Source of the DNA: Brachypodius melanocephalos
Lineage: Eukaryota > Chordata > Aves > Passeriformes > Pycnonotidae
Assembly: GCA_013398615.1 (NCBI GenBank)
Contig: VZSR01001854.1
Span: forward strand, 5,910,328 to 5,974,327
Length of the DNA stretch: 64,000 bases
Direction of reading: 5' to 3'
The position numbers and the translations under genes were made by a program. Below, piece after piece: positions 50,426 to 63,424 of this stretch. The notes below the pieces were generated by a model. It searched no databases. It saw only the letters and a list, made by a program, of their open reading frames with translations, and was not told where the DNA came from. Position 1 is the stretch's first letter. Each line of letters opens with the position of its first letter.

Positions 50426-53265
50426 TTCTAACTCATCCAGTACTTCCCTCCTTTATAGTCTCCTGCCTGGCTCACTTTTCCCTATCTGCTGACATAACAT
50501 CAGTATTGAATGACAACAACCAAAACATTCATGACAAACTTATCTTGCTCAGCCTGTGCAGCTATTTGTCTGTTTTAAAGACAAGTTACCCTTATGAAAA
50601 TCTAACATGAACACAACATGCCTGCTGGCTTTTTTCCTTTGCACCAGCACATCTTATGAGCCTAACAAGGCTCATCCATCATCTGCACTAACCATGGACT
50701 GAGGTGAAAGGTCAGGAGTCAGGGATTGGAGAAAGTCAACTGTAAGGGGACAGAAGGCATGCTGATAGGTAAAAGACTCTATCACTGTCATCTACTGGCA
50801 GCAGTGATTGACAAAGACAATATTGTTTGGTAATACATGACAATTATCCATTTATTTCACATTTTCCTTTTGCTCTTCACAGCTGGAGAGATACAACAGT
50901 TTCTGCTGAAAGTCCATGAGAGACTTTTATGATTTCTGCCATGTCTGTAGTGCACAGCATCTGCTCAGCTTTTAGAGGTGACCCCTCAGTGAGAGGCTCA
51001 TAATTTTAGGTTCCAGGTTCAGTCATTTTGCCATACACAGATAAGATTTCTTGTTCCTCCAGAGGATTCAGGAAAGTCATGTGAAAGAAAATGGTCTTGC
51101 CACTGTCAGATGTTCCTAATAGCACTATTCTGGACATTTTTCTCTGCAGGGATGTTCTTTCTAAAAACCCATCATTATGTCAAGGCTTCCTTAAATCCCA
51201 CAAGCTTTATAAAGTAAGCCTCTCCCTCTGAGCAGGGCTTCTCTTTCACTCCCAACTATCCATTCTAGAATCTCAGCAACAGTTTTCCAATTTCTAAGAC
51301 AATTACTTTCCATTATTCTAAATCTCTTAATCAAAAGATATGACAGTCTAACCAGTAAAAGAACATGCTTCAGTTTTTTAATTTCATTTTTTCACAAAAT
51401 TGAGGAGCAAAAGAACACTATATTTGACATTATTTTAAGAGGAGAGAGATGTTACAGCAGTCTGCTAACAATTGCACATCCTTCTCTCTCAAAAAGATTC
51501 TATGTTGTAAAAGCAGTAAACAGTAAGACCAAAAGGAAAGTTTTCTAAATTACTTGACCTTCCTTTCACAGTCCAATAAGCAAATGATAGAACCACTGAC
51601 CTCAGAGGGGTATTTTAGGAAAATCCCTACAAAAAATATACATAAATATGGTATTCTGGATCTAAAGGAAATAGTCTCCATGTCTTAAACTTCTGATAAA
51701 GATAAAAGTAGAACCAGGAACTGTGACTATCTTTTGAAAAGCCCAGGTTGAAATTTAAATGTCCTTAAAATTTAAATGTCCTTAAAGAAATAATCGGGGT
51801 TTAAGCCCTGAAGGGGTCTCTTAACCACTCAGCCTGACTTATTTTAACATTCATTATGTATCTTTCAGCTATCCTATGCTAGACTGAAAAACTTTATCTT
51901 GGCTAAAGTACTGTTTGCCTAACAATTGCAGAGATTTTTGCCCCAGGACTTGCCAAGATGTGTGAGATGAAGAAGCCCCTGTCCAACCCATGGTACATGT
52001 CAGTGCTTGCCCCTTCTCTCCACGTGGTAGCAGCTCCCAGGGAGTCCCACTTATTGTGCTTTCCAGCACAATGAAGAGCTCTTCAACAGCCAGCATTTTT
52101 TTTCACTGCAGAAATACTTTCATGCAGCAATCAAGTTACTGCAGCCTTTTGTTTTTCCTTCTCTCAGCCTAACAGCTGGAGGTTTCTAAGTCTGCCTTTC
52201 AAAAGCCTTTACATCAACTTTGCAGCTCATTTACGCACTGGCCCCACTTTTAAAATATGACCACAGCCAGACTGTGGGGAACAGAACCATATTTAGCTTC
52301 TCAATATCTGTCTCACTGACTTGGTTTAAAGAGGTAAAAATCACCTACTTATTGATCCTCTGTACTCATTCCTAAGGATCACATTAGCCATTTTGTCAGC
52401 ATAGCACTGAAGTCAGTAGTTGAAAATAATGCTGCAAAAATGCTGTTAATGTTCCAGTATGACACAGTTTATAGCTAGAAATTATGTCACCTATAATATG
52501 AATGTCAAAAATATCACATTCCTTTCTTCAGTATTGCAGCCCAGAATTAATTGGAGGTTCAGAACCAAGGAGGCGAAAATGTACACAGTACAGAGTGCTA
52601 AGTCTTTTTTTTCTGTCACAGCCTTACATGCATGTGTTCATTTCCATAAAAACATAAATATTTCATCTTTCATAATTTTACATCCTGTTTTATTCTGTTG
52701 TTTCAAGCAGGATTTATTCTAGTAGAGCTACCATACAGTCTTGGAAATGGTCAAATCACCAGAAAGTTATTAATCTTGGATATATACACCAGGAAAACTC
52801 AGTATGAAAGATAAAGAGTAACTTAAGGATTTTAGTCCTTAGTGGAACATTATTTTTATGTGCCCAGATCCTGAAATCTTACATCAGCCAGCACATTAAA
52901 CTCCCAGAAGGCAGCAGAGGAAAGGTTCATGTGAAAAAGCACTTCACTGCTGAAGGAGCCACTCCATAAAACTAATAATCCCCAAGAAGGACAACAGAGT
53001 TTACACTAAGAGTGAAATATGTTCAATTGAGGGTGCTACCCATTTCATTATTGATTACTGAATAACCCAACGCTGCAATCTGCTGCATGGAAACAATGAT
53101 TCTACTCTCCTCCATTGCCTAATTTCTTAACACTGAAGCTCTGAGGTCTCAGATTTTAGCATCATAGTCATGCTGCTTTTTCTTAAGGATTTCTGTTTCT
53201 TGTTTTTGCAGGTACATTAAGTCAAGACTATTTAAATGGTAATACCTGACTATAAAACGCTGGAG
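50426..53265. other. Unique noncoding tract
   Basis: No gene recognised. It includes a 17-bp exact tandem duplication at 51751-51784. A CTCF-like word with one mismatch lies around 50787-50798 (minus strand), which is weak. Otherwise ordinary AT-rich sequence. Confidence 0.6.
51751..51784. repeat. Exact 17-bp tandem duplication
   Basis: AAATTTAAATGTCCTTA occurs twice, back to back (51751-51767 and 51768-51784), with no mismatches. It probably arose by slippage. Confidence 0.9.
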
Positions 53266-53351
53266 GAAAAAAAAAAAGAAAAAAAAAAACCCAAACCAAA
53301 CCAAAAACCAAACCAAAAACAAACAAACAAACAAACAAACAAACAAAAAAC
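53266..53351. repeat. A-rich/CAAA microsatellite
   Basis: An A-rich run, then CCAAA and CAAAA words, and finally seven or so CAAA units. The longest simple repeat in the window, and likely variable in length between individuals. Confidence 0.9.
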
Positions 53352-55526
53352 CTGCACCAAAATAAACCTACCACCCATTTAGAAATATTTTTATTAGCAA
53401 CTGCATAATGTGTTTAGGTATTTTTGACTATTAAAATCAGTATCACTCTTACTTCTGAATTCAAACTTTCCCATGCTGCGAACAGCCCAGAACCCCATCT
53501 TCTTCTGAGAAAGGCTCTTTCTCACTCATAAGGTATAGCAAAAGCTAATGTCAGCATAAGGTTGGGAGGTTTTTCTCTTATTGCTAAACTCGAGGTAGTT
53601 GAAGGAGCTGATGAGGCATGCTCAGAGCACACTTAGCCATTCTGACTCCTCAGGGAGCTTAAAGATGCCCAGTGAGTAAGATCTTAGACTGCTGAGACCA
53701 AATGTTTAAAATAAGGGCACAAATATTAACTTAGGAAATAGCTCAAATCTTCTTCCTCCTTTTATGTAAAAGAGTTGTCATTTTCTTTTGATCACAACAG
53801 AAATTCCAGGCTCATTCACATCATCTAATGCTAATCCCTGCAAGACGGTGGATTTCTTAGCTGTCCTTCTTTACATAAGTAAAATTTTCTGTTAAAATAC
53901 TATTAAGCTTAGAGTCTGGAGTTTCTCTAACTCTACTCTCAATTACCTGTTCACCTCTGGTTGTACAGTAAGGTCATCTAGATGACTCAAGCTGCTTCAA
54001 GCACACTCTTTTAGCACCTCAGAAAAATCTCACCAGGCACTTATACATCTACCAAAAATATGTTTTGGTGTTTTAAATCTGTCCTTTAATGAAGTCTCCA
54101 GGTAATATCTGGGCTTCATTATGTGCTTAATGAATAGGTACCTTTGAGAAAAGAGTAATTTGAAATAATCTGTGAATGGAGTTACTGGAATCCGTGTATA
54201 AAAGTGGATTCCTTGTGTCATTTTATTGATGTAAGTAATATAAATTCTCCCAATTCAGTTTCAGACTCGCAACATTTGGTTTCAGTAACAGAAAAATCAT
54301 ACTTTGAAGGTGTCAGCTGAATTGTACATTTCTCTCTTGCTTTCACAATGACTCTCTGTTTAGAAATGTGACTTCCCTGCAAGGACAGTACAAACATCTG
54401 AACTCCACAGATTCAGTTAAAGTGGGAATTGGTGGGTTTTCAAGCCCAAATCACTGTCAATTCTTATGTCATGTATTGCTGGTGCTCTTCAAACAGTGAC
54501 TAAAGAACAGGAAGTTGGCCCTTGTTCTCAAAAGGATACAATCTATGACTCAGCCGCAGAAAACAGATAGATTAGATATATAGAGAAACACAGAAAGACA
54601 ATGAAACATTGGTTTGTGTGATTTATCAGTTAATCAACACAAACAATGTGGAGAGGTAGATGTGAACCAAGTAAAAGAACTATCTGCTTTTGTCAAAGAC
54701 TTGCAGTGTCCAAACTGTAAGCAAGTTATTTACCCTCCATCTGTTCAAAGGAGACAGTAAGGTCATTGGTTAGTCATAAATTTGTTTTTGCTTGACTACG
54801 ATTTGGCTTTGCAAGGTTACTTCTGATTCCTATTCCAAGAACTTAAAAGTTCATAGACTTGCAGAAGCCAAGATCCTGTGTCAAACTACTAATACATGAC
54901 ATTATGTCAGACTACTTAAAATATTTTGGAACAGCAACTGCCAAGTATTTGAAGGCTAAATTCCATTAGTGATCTAACTGAGAATAACCCTTCTGTTTCC
55001 CTGATGTGTGCCTGTGGCCACCAGACATATTTCCAAGTTCTTTTCCAAGGTGTGTTCTCTTTCAATATTTTTTGAAATCTCTATTTCAAAGTGTCTATTT
55101 GATGTGGAAAATATTGTCTAGGTACAACTCCTCTGTGCATCCTGTGACATTTTAGTACGGTCCTTGGTTAGCAGTTACCTGGTTTTGCTTCACTATGAAG
55201 AATAAAGCCAGCAAAGTCTAACAGGATATACCATTAAATCAAATTATGTAGCACCAACTATACAAATAAACTTTGCGTCTCAGCATTTGTTAACTGTTTT
55301 CAGTTGACAATAGGGTTAGTAAGATCACTCTATACATGAAGCTGTCTCTAAGCAACTGCCAACCAAACAGTTCACCAGGTTTTACGTTCTTCAAACATTT
55401 TGAAAAGGCTTAATTGAGACGTCTTTATGCTTTGTCTGATGTGTCACTCAATGCAACATTTTTCCTTAAAAAAAAAAAAAAAGCAAAGGCAAAAAAAAAG
55501 CCCCAACCTTGCTTGGCAACAATGAA
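53352..55526. other. Unique AT-rich noncoding tract
   Basis: No gene or recognisable repeat, except an A15 run at 55468-55482 that continues as A-rich sequence to about 55500. Open frames are short. Confidence 0.65.
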
Positions 55527-55579
55527 ATAGAATCAAAGAATATTTCAAGTTGGAAGGGACCCATAAGGACCATAGATGT
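55527..55579 (-). mobile_element. Very short CR1 3'-end fragment
   Basis: The plus strand reads ATAGAATCAAAGAATATTTC, then AAGTTGGAAGGGACCCATAA and GGACCATAGA. This matches the reverse complement of a CR1 3' end, where the canonical version reads ATAGAATCATAGAAT...GGTTGGAAGGGACC. Only about 50 bp remain. A related LTR 3' end is a less likely alternative. Confidence 0.65.
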
Positions 55580-56339
55580 AGGTATTTCTATGGATTTTGA
55601 GTCTACATCTACAGTCTCCTTTGGCAAGGAACATCATGAATTTCTGCATCTGTAACAGAATGCATTACATAGCTTTAAATATTCTGTATCTGATCCTATA
55701 ATATTCTAAATATTTTTAAATACTCTTCTCTGGTAATAAAATCATACATAATAAAACAGCATCAAACTCTACTTTGGTCTACTCTATCTCTCTATTATAA
55801 AGTATTAAATATTAAACAATTTAGATAAAAGAAAGATGAAAAAAAGGTATTCTTCCTATCATAACTTAGCATTAATATTTCATTAAAGTCCAGATGTAAC
55901 ATGTAATTAAATAGTGACATTTTTCTTTAGGAATATTTCTTCTTATCATTGCATTTTTAAATAATCATAGTAATTTTTTTTTTCTATGAACTCTTTAAAT
56001 TTTGAAAAAGGACAGTTAAAGGATTCTGTATTTTTACAAACTGTGGGAGACTGAACTATGGCCAAAATTACTGTACTTAACAGATTCCAAATATTTTAAT
56101 TTTTTTTATTATTTATTGGAAATTTAGAGTAGCATTGAATGATATTCTCTTATATTTTTCAAGCAGACTATTTTTTTGCCACAGAGATGTAAAACTTCAA
56201 CTGCAAATCTGCTCAAAACACAGAGTCATTTTTATTTCGGGAGCTGAATGAGAGAAAGGCAGGAAGGCAGTCTTTCATTTAAATGTTGGGATTTTTTTTT
56301 CAAAATATATGGCAATAAAAAAATAAATTCAGTTATCAA
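55580..56339. other. Very AT-rich noncoding tract
   Basis: Dense stops in every frame and T-runs near 55975 and 56100. Nothing recognised. Confidence 0.65.
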
Positions 56340-56700
56340 GGTTTTATTTCTTTCCAGTTGTTGAACACGCCCTTCCCGCTTCTCCTAGCTAAAGTTATCG
56401 CCACTAGGTTTTCCACAGGCTTTTGGTGAGTGTGCAAAGCATTTGTATGGATGGCTTAGTCTTCCACAGCATTTGTATTGATGAGGCGCTTTTTTTTTTC
56501 CTAAATACATGATCTGTAGCCTGTTCCCACCTCTATTTATATCACCATGAGCTCTTTACGTTTTGTACTTGTTAGTACCAAGGCTGTATTAATGTTCTGT
56601 TCAGATGTTTTGTGTCGTGTTAGTGGCACAGGCTTCGGCCAATGCACCTCCTGCACTTAATTGCTGTCTTATCCTATCAGGCCAGGAACTATTCAAAAAA
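56340..56700. promoter_or_regulatory. Candidate conserved noncoding element
   Basis: Repeat-free, with unusual CpG retention: AACACGCCC, CCCGCTT, ATCGCCAC, GGCGC, TTACGTTT, TGTCGTG and TTCGGCC are spread over 56366-56640. The word GCATTTGTATKGATG occurs twice (about 56440-56454 and 56470-56484). AT-core words CTTAATTGC and TAATTAAG lie at the right end. Retained CpGs without coding openness suggest selection or hypomethylation. Conservation is not tested. Confidence 0.45.
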
Positions 56701-57126
56701 TAAGAATTTAATTAAGTTGTAGCTGAAATTTTATCTCACTTAAAGTACATTCTAGTTTATATGTACTTTCTTTATCCTAAGGCTGGTTCTTAATAACTCT
56801 AGCCTGACAGTAAATAATGCAGCAATTGCATGCATCAGTTTCAGTGTATTGTGTAGGAAAAGCAAGAGACCCTTGGAGCCTGTACTATTTTGTTGAGATA
56901 AATGCACAGTGAAATAGCTCATAGCATATCACAGACACACAAAAAAGAGAGGAGTTGGTAGGACAAGTACGTGTATCACATAGCACAACATAGACAATGT
57001 TGAGATTAGTGATGATGTCCATATCATCCCTGGACAGTGTTCATCCTTGCAGTTACACCTCTGATGATCAGGAGCTTTTAGGTACACACACATCATACAA
57101 TAAAAAATATTTCAAACTTCATGGCA
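56701..57126. other. Unique noncoding tract
   Basis: AT-rich sequence without a recognised gene or repeat, lying between an enhancer-like segment and a CR1 copy. Confidence 0.55.
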
Positions 57127-57760
57127 GAGAATCATAGGGTCATCAGTGCTGGAAAAGACCTGCAAGATCATCCAATCCGACTGTCACCCAGCACCACCAC
57201 TGTAACCCCTAAAGCACATCAACCCAGCACCAGATCCAGACGCCTCTTAAACACCCCTAGGCATGGTGACTCCACCACTTCCCTGGGAAATCTATTCCAA
57301 TGCCTGACCACTCTTACAGTGATTTTTTTTTTCCAGTATGGAATTTTCCCTCTTTCAGCTTAAGGTCATTTCCACTCGTCCTCTCACTGCAGTCATGGCA
57401 GAAGAGACCAGCCCTGCCTCTCTACATCCCGCTTTCAGGGAGTTGTAGAGAGCAGTAAGGTTCCTCCGTAGCCTCTCCTTTTCCAGGCTAAACAACTCCA
57501 GCTCCCTCATCTGTTCCTCATAAGGCTTGTTTACTAGAGCCTCCATGAGCATTGTTGCCATTATCTGAACATGCTCTGGCCCCTCAATGTCCTTTATAAA
57601 GTGAGGGGCTCAAAACTGAGTGCAGTTCTTGAGGTATGGCTTGACCAATGCCACACACAGGAAGACGATTTTTTTTCCTTTGGGATAAAAAATGTATTTG
57701 TTTTTGCTGCCACTGTCCACTGCCCTAGCCATAAACTCACACTGTCAGGCCCTGTTCACA
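57127..57760 (-). mobile_element. CR1 LINE fragment, 3' end plus C-terminal ORF2 remnant
   Basis: On the plus strand the copy begins with AGAATCATAGGGTCATC (57127-57143), the complement of the CR1 octamer end. It continues through GGAAAAGACCTGCAAGATCA (57151-57170) and TCTCCTTTTCCAGGCTAAAC (57473-57492), the complement of the segment encoding 'FSLEKERL'-like residues, and reaches GTGAGGGGCTCAAAACTGAG (about 57601-57620), the complement of the segment encoding the end of ORF2. Homology fades near 57670-57760. It is 5'-truncated and interrupted by stops. Confidence 0.9.
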
Positions 57761-58729
57761 CACATATGCACACATAACCTTGGCACTTAAAAGCTCATGG
57801 ACTGTAAGTACAGTAGGTCACTAAAGAAAAAAATTCCAAAACAAAAGAAACAAACAAACAAAAAAAGACAGGAAAAGAGACATTGGAGAGATTATGAGTA
57901 ACAGATTTGTGCTATCCCATCCTACAAAGTTCTTCTAAGAAGGTGGAAAGCACTTGTTAGTAGACAAACAAACTGAATGGATTAGGTAGTGAGATTTTTC
58001 ATCTTGTTTCCTTTGTTTATTCATGTGAAAAAAAAAAAGATCAATATTCATGAAGGTAAAAGCACAAATATCATTGGGACAGGATTACCACAAGCGCCTC
58101 AATTTCATACCAATTACTTTCTACACAGACAAAGTGTAAAATTAGTTTTAGCTACTTTTGCTCTCTATAGCCACATTAAACAAAGCCACAGAAGTTGTTT
58201 GCTTTCTTATATGCTCATTAATAACAGACATTGATCAGCCTAATTGCAAGTGCACATTTATACATCACTGCTGAAGTTATTTATCTCTGTTAAAAGTATT
58301 CACCTTTTCCATTAAGTTATTAAGTCACAATTGTTCTCAAAAACATTTTATAAGAGCTTTCATAAAATTACAGTATCTAGAAAGAATGCTGCTTGATGTA
58401 TCCCATGTAATTGTTTTCAATAGAAGACAGTAACTAAAGATCAACTCCAAAAAACTAAAATGTATTATGTATGTATTATAATCCATAAAAAGTATGCATC
58501 ATAATGTGGACCTACAATGGAGTTTATATTTCCCAGGAAACACTTTTGTATATAAACAGAGGAGAATCTATCACTTTCATAACTCATTGTCATGTCACTG
58601 CATTATGGTGCTCAGCTTTTGTACAAGATGGAGTTAATCAGCATCCTTAATTGACTGTCAAAGAGGAGTGTTTCTTTTCTTCCCTTTATTTTCATGTACA
58701 TCACAGACAGGAGAAGAACTGCTGCCCTT
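57761..58729. other. Unique AT-rich noncoding tract
   Basis: No gene recognised. A CAAA-rich low-complexity stretch lies at about 57836-57866 and an A12 run near 58029-58040. Confidence 0.6.
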
Positions 58730-58880
58730 GTCATTTAATCAGACACAAATTCACAGGTAAGCTTAACTAAGTCTGCCAAATTGATTCACTCCCTGGTTTG
58801 CTGGAATGGCCTAATCCCATAGCCAACTTCAACACATATTTATTCCTAAATTCGAATGCAGAACAAGCTGACCTGATCCC
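58730..58880. promoter_or_regulatory. Candidate conserved noncoding element
   Basis: Short, complex, repeat-free sequence with ATTGATTCACTCCC near 58783, TGGAATGGCC near 58802 (close to the TEAD core GGAATG) and CTAATCCC near 58813, which is GGGATTAG on the minus strand (OTX/PITX-like). Motifs are seen directly; function is inferred. Confidence 0.3.
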
Positions 58881-61800
58881 TTGAGAGACAAAGAAAAATA
58901 CATAAAAGACACAGACAATATGTTTATGAACCATGTCACATTATAATCTTCTAAGATGGTCCTTCAGCATTATTCCTGCACCTTCATAAACCCCCAAATA
59001 CCTTGTAAAAACAGAATATACTCTTGTTGACATAGAATAAAATCTCAGTCTCTTGAGCTGCCAAGCAGCCATCTGATGAGTTGACTACTAAAACTGATTA
59101 CAAAAATAACAAACAAACAATAAACAAACAAAAATAACCATGTCAAATGGCAAGCCCAAAGCAGTCTTTGGGGTGGTAGAGACTGCAGACTTGCTAAACA
59201 TCTGCAGGGAGCTGAGCTGAAATTTTGATACCAGGAAGGCATCATGGTACAAAAATAGGGGAATGGTCTGTCGACTTGGAGCTGCCAACTCCCAAAGAAG
59301 CATCAAGAAATGCATCTTCAACGTGAAAAATATGAAATCTCTGTAAAAGTGGTTATTAAATACCAGTAGCATTCCAAAGCAGCTACACACATGTGCCTGC
59401 AATAACTGGGGCTCCACAGTATCACTAGCCAGGACGCAAAAAAAGAGGGTTTTGTGTTCCCTGACCCTGGCAATTACATGTTTGGGGGTTTTCAGTCCAT
59501 TCACCACTGTAAACATTACCTCACAGCTGATAGAATCTCTGAAGATCAAGACAGGAACACCTTCAGGTCCCCAGAGCAGCTCTCTGCTAGTGCAGACTTT
59601 TAAACCTACGGCAGACCACCTGTATGTACCTCACATCCATGCTCCTGGCAGTTTCTGCCATGGTGAGTCCCTGTCTCCAGTGAAGGAGCTCAATCCCTTG
59701 GCTGTGGGTGTTCTCTGCTTGTGTAACTACCTGCAAAGAGTGATATCCTTGTCTAAATCAAGCAGGAGACAAAGGAGTGCAGAAGACTCAGACAGGAATG
59801 GCTCCCTTCAGCAGAACAGGTTTCAAGCCAGCTACATCCTCCACAATGGACCATCCGTGGGAACCAGAGATGTCTGAAGAGTTGCTGTAGCTGTGCAAGG
59901 CTCAGTGTTTTGCACACCACTGACGATCTTCCTTGGGATGGCACTCTCCTAAAGACTAACATAACACTGAAAAAGAAAGGCAGTGTCTCTGCAGTTCGCA
60001 GGACATACCAAATGATTTTCAGAGGCTTATGTCATAGGCTCGATCTTCTGGCTCCTAAGATGACCATGTAGAGCAGCAGATTATTCATGCATATCCCTCC
60101 TGGTATAGTCTTGCCCTTTATGAATTATTTTCTGATCATAAGGTTATAGAATTAAAAGATAGACTGTACTATTTTAACTAACTTTTTCTATCTTCTTTGA
60201 GCTATCTTAATGTTATTCTCCAAAGAAAACCGCAAGTTATGCAAATTTCAGAGGGTTTTTTTTTTCTTATTAAAGGCAGAGTTTTAAAGTTTCAGAATTT
60301 AAGTAATTTGTGAGTCTTCCTTAATTTATTTCATTTTACTGATTGTTAATAGAACCCCTGCAGAATTGGGTTTTGCCATAACATTTAAGAATTATCTTTT
60401 AGATTTTCTTTAATCTTTTACTTAAATCTGTTGCCCATGCTAATTCTTCTTTTCGTGCCTCACTTTATTCCCTACCTTCTCCGTTATTATTTAGTTCATT
60501 CCTACATTGCCATCAAAACAAATATAAATAGATCATTTCAAACTTTTGATAATATCTTCCTGAAGTCTTTTTCCTTGTTGAGGACATCCAGTTTACTGAA
60601 CATTGACACTTACCAACCACCTTTGAAGTCACTGACATTAGGGGAACTGACATTTGGCTGCTGCCATGGAATGGAAGCAACAAGCCCTGTTTTGGAGACC
60701 TTAAGTATAGGTTTGGAAGAGATCTGAACTCTGCGGACAGACAGGAAGGCAGCTGTGAAGGCATCAGTACTGTCAATGAAACAAGTGGATTAGTTGTAAT
60801 AGATAATCCAGACTGTCTAAAACCTATTTCTCATTTATGTATGGGTTGAATAAACAATATTATAGGTAAAATATGTAAGAAATCATACTATTTCTTACAA
60901 CACCATATGATGATTTTAAAGTCCAAACAACCTGTCAAACAAACCAGCTGCTTTTATATCTGAAATTGAAGCACCAGTTTTTGAGCTAAGTACAAATTTA
61001 ACACAACTGCTTAGTCAGAAAAAGTCTACTACTTGTACATAAAAGAAAATGTTTTCTCATCCCTTCAGTTACAGATTGGAAAAATCCCAGCCTCCCATAT
61101 CATTTCCCTATATCCTTCTAGGAAAAGCACTAGCAAAACAAAGACAAGAAGTGAAATTTTCTGACCATTCAATGCACTATAATCTTCAGCCTTCTTCATG
61201 AGTTGTAGTAGTCAATGCCGGCACCTACATTCCGTCCGCTCTGTTTTATTTCAAGCCCTGGCTGGAAAGAAGACTGGAAATACTTTGCTGGCTCTGACCC
61301 TCTGGAGAAATCCACTACCAATAGAAAACTGTCCACCAGGATTTCTATTTATTTATTTCTCATCAGCTTTTTCATTCCTTGGGAGCAACACGAAGCCACG
61401 GGATCACATCAGTTAATCATGCCACAATAAACCTAATACTTTTAAGTAGAACAGAGCAGAAAAAAATCTAATCCTTCTCATCTCTCCCTTCCCCTCAAGT
61501 AGCCCAGAACCAATAGATCATCAGTCCTTCTTAAGACATTGCAAACAAAAATTTAAAAGGCCAAATCTACTGTTTTTCCTTTCCTGTCAAGTTAATGCTG
61601 AAAGTTTGACAGAGTATTTATTTTTTCTTTATCTAATTTCTAGCAAGTGCCTTTCCTCAAAGAAGGAAAGATTTGGGATGTATATTCAACACAAATTAAT
61701 TCCTCAGGAAAATGGCTTACACCAGATGTCTGTGAGCTGTTAGCCACATGTTGCCAGTTGAGCCTTTTGTTGTCATAAGCTACACACAATTCTTCCAAAT

Positions 61801-62101
61801 ATCTTTCGTTCCTTCTAGTATCACCAACTAATCTGATTGAAAGACCAGACAGTAGGTTTCAAATCCGCAGATGGAGACTGCCTGTAGCTGCTAATAATTT
61901 TCCCACCAGGAAAAAATAAAAAGCTCTTTTTATGTTAAGGGTGTTTTTATTTTATTTTTAAAAAGATACCTCCACATCTTTCCACATACTCATTCAAACC
62001 ACTTGCAAACATTCTTGCACATTTTCACAGTCTGTTGCCAAAATATCTAAGACTAACAGCATCAAATTACCTCCCCATCTTTTTGATTTTCAGACTCACA
62101 C
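58881..62101. other. Unique noncoding tract, GC-richer near 59150-59900
   Basis: No gene is supported. Frames on both strands over 59088-59877 are long (141 and 153 codons) but lie opposite each other and show no domain. A CAAA-like stretch occurs at 59101-59136. The rest is AT-rich unique sequence. Confidence 0.55.
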
Positions 62102-62119
62102 TTTTTTTTTTTTTTTTTT
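62102..62119. repeat. Poly-T tract
   Basis: A run of about 18 T, followed by GGGTAGTGTGATGG. Not linked to a recognisable minus-strand retroelement. Confidence 0.85.
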
Positions 62120-63424
62120 GGGTAGTGTGATGGCTGGGGAAATTGCAAGGTGCTAAAACAATCAGATAAAACAAAACAGACCATTACCTCCCTTTACTGG
62201 CATACTCTGCTCTCCTTATGGAACTTTCATATTTGAATGATGATAGAATTGGTTGTCTTCTAGCCCCCTCTATTATAAAGTCAATGCACTTACAAGAATG
62301 GAATTAGATGGAAAAGACATATAAGAAATATCATGAGCAAACATAAATCTTCAACCAAAGAGGGAGCCTGAGCTAAAGCAGCATATCCAAAATGAACTGT
62401 CTCATGTAACTTTCTCTAAACTCCTAATGTTTGCACTGAGCTATATACACTTTTCAGCTATATGAAGTATCTAAATATAATACACTTATATAAACCTTTT
62501 CAATTTTACTGAATTAATTTATTTATTAAACTTGAAATCTTAACATAAAAAATGTACATTTTTTCCCCTCCAACAAGTGCTCTTTTTTTCCTTGCCATAT
62601 TGCAGGACTGGAATATTTGAGACTTCTAATCTGTCTCCACAGAACTGATGTCAAAGTATAGTGCAGTCTAATTTTAAAAACCAGAAATTATAGAAAATCT
62701 CTTTTCCCAAACTTCAGCAGTAGAGCACTGAGGACCATCATAAGAAGGCAAAATGTTAGAGGTTATTTTTCCCTTGCTATCTCTGAAAGTGTAACAACAT
62801 GTAAAATGTGTTATCTTTCCCATTAATGCAAAATGAAATGTGGTTTTGCATGCTGTCTTATAGAGATCTGTGAAACAGGAAATGATTGCTTGATGGGGAC
62901 AATGGCAATCAGAAGCATCAACTGTGTTACTATACAACATGGAAGTAAGTTATCTTTTATCTTAGAAAGCTGCATTTGCTTGAGTTGAAGGCATATTCAT
63001 TGACCTGGAGGCCTGTCAGGAATTATATCATACCTAGAGAAACTCAGTAAGATCAAAGATTATTTTTTACAGTCCATTTAAATTTCCAGCTACCCTACAC
63101 TTTCATGCTCTTTGTTCAAAGCCAAAACTTCACAGATAAATTTACATCTCCTTTTCCAAATTTTTTCATTTATGTCTTTCCCCATACATTTATTTCCATT
63201 TGCAGACAGAAATGACAGGAAATAATAATTCTGTAGTATTTCCACTTAAGCCAGAAATTTATAACCCTAACTTTAAAACAGTTCTATTCTCCCACTATTT
63301 GCAGTTCCAAGTCCTTCGCTTTTTTCCCCAATTCATTTGTTTGTGATCAAATTTACAAATGCTTTCAGAATGGATGCTCTTTACAGAACATATCCTCCAG
63401 GTTCAAGAATGATCCATCTCCACC
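62120..63424. other. Unique AT-rich noncoding tract
   Basis: No gene or repeat recognised. Ends where CR1 similarity starts. Confidence 0.6.

Noticed and set aside
59088..59877. Opposite-strand 153- and 141-codon frames as exons
   Set aside because: They overlap each other, have no recognisable domain and lack convincing exon boundaries.
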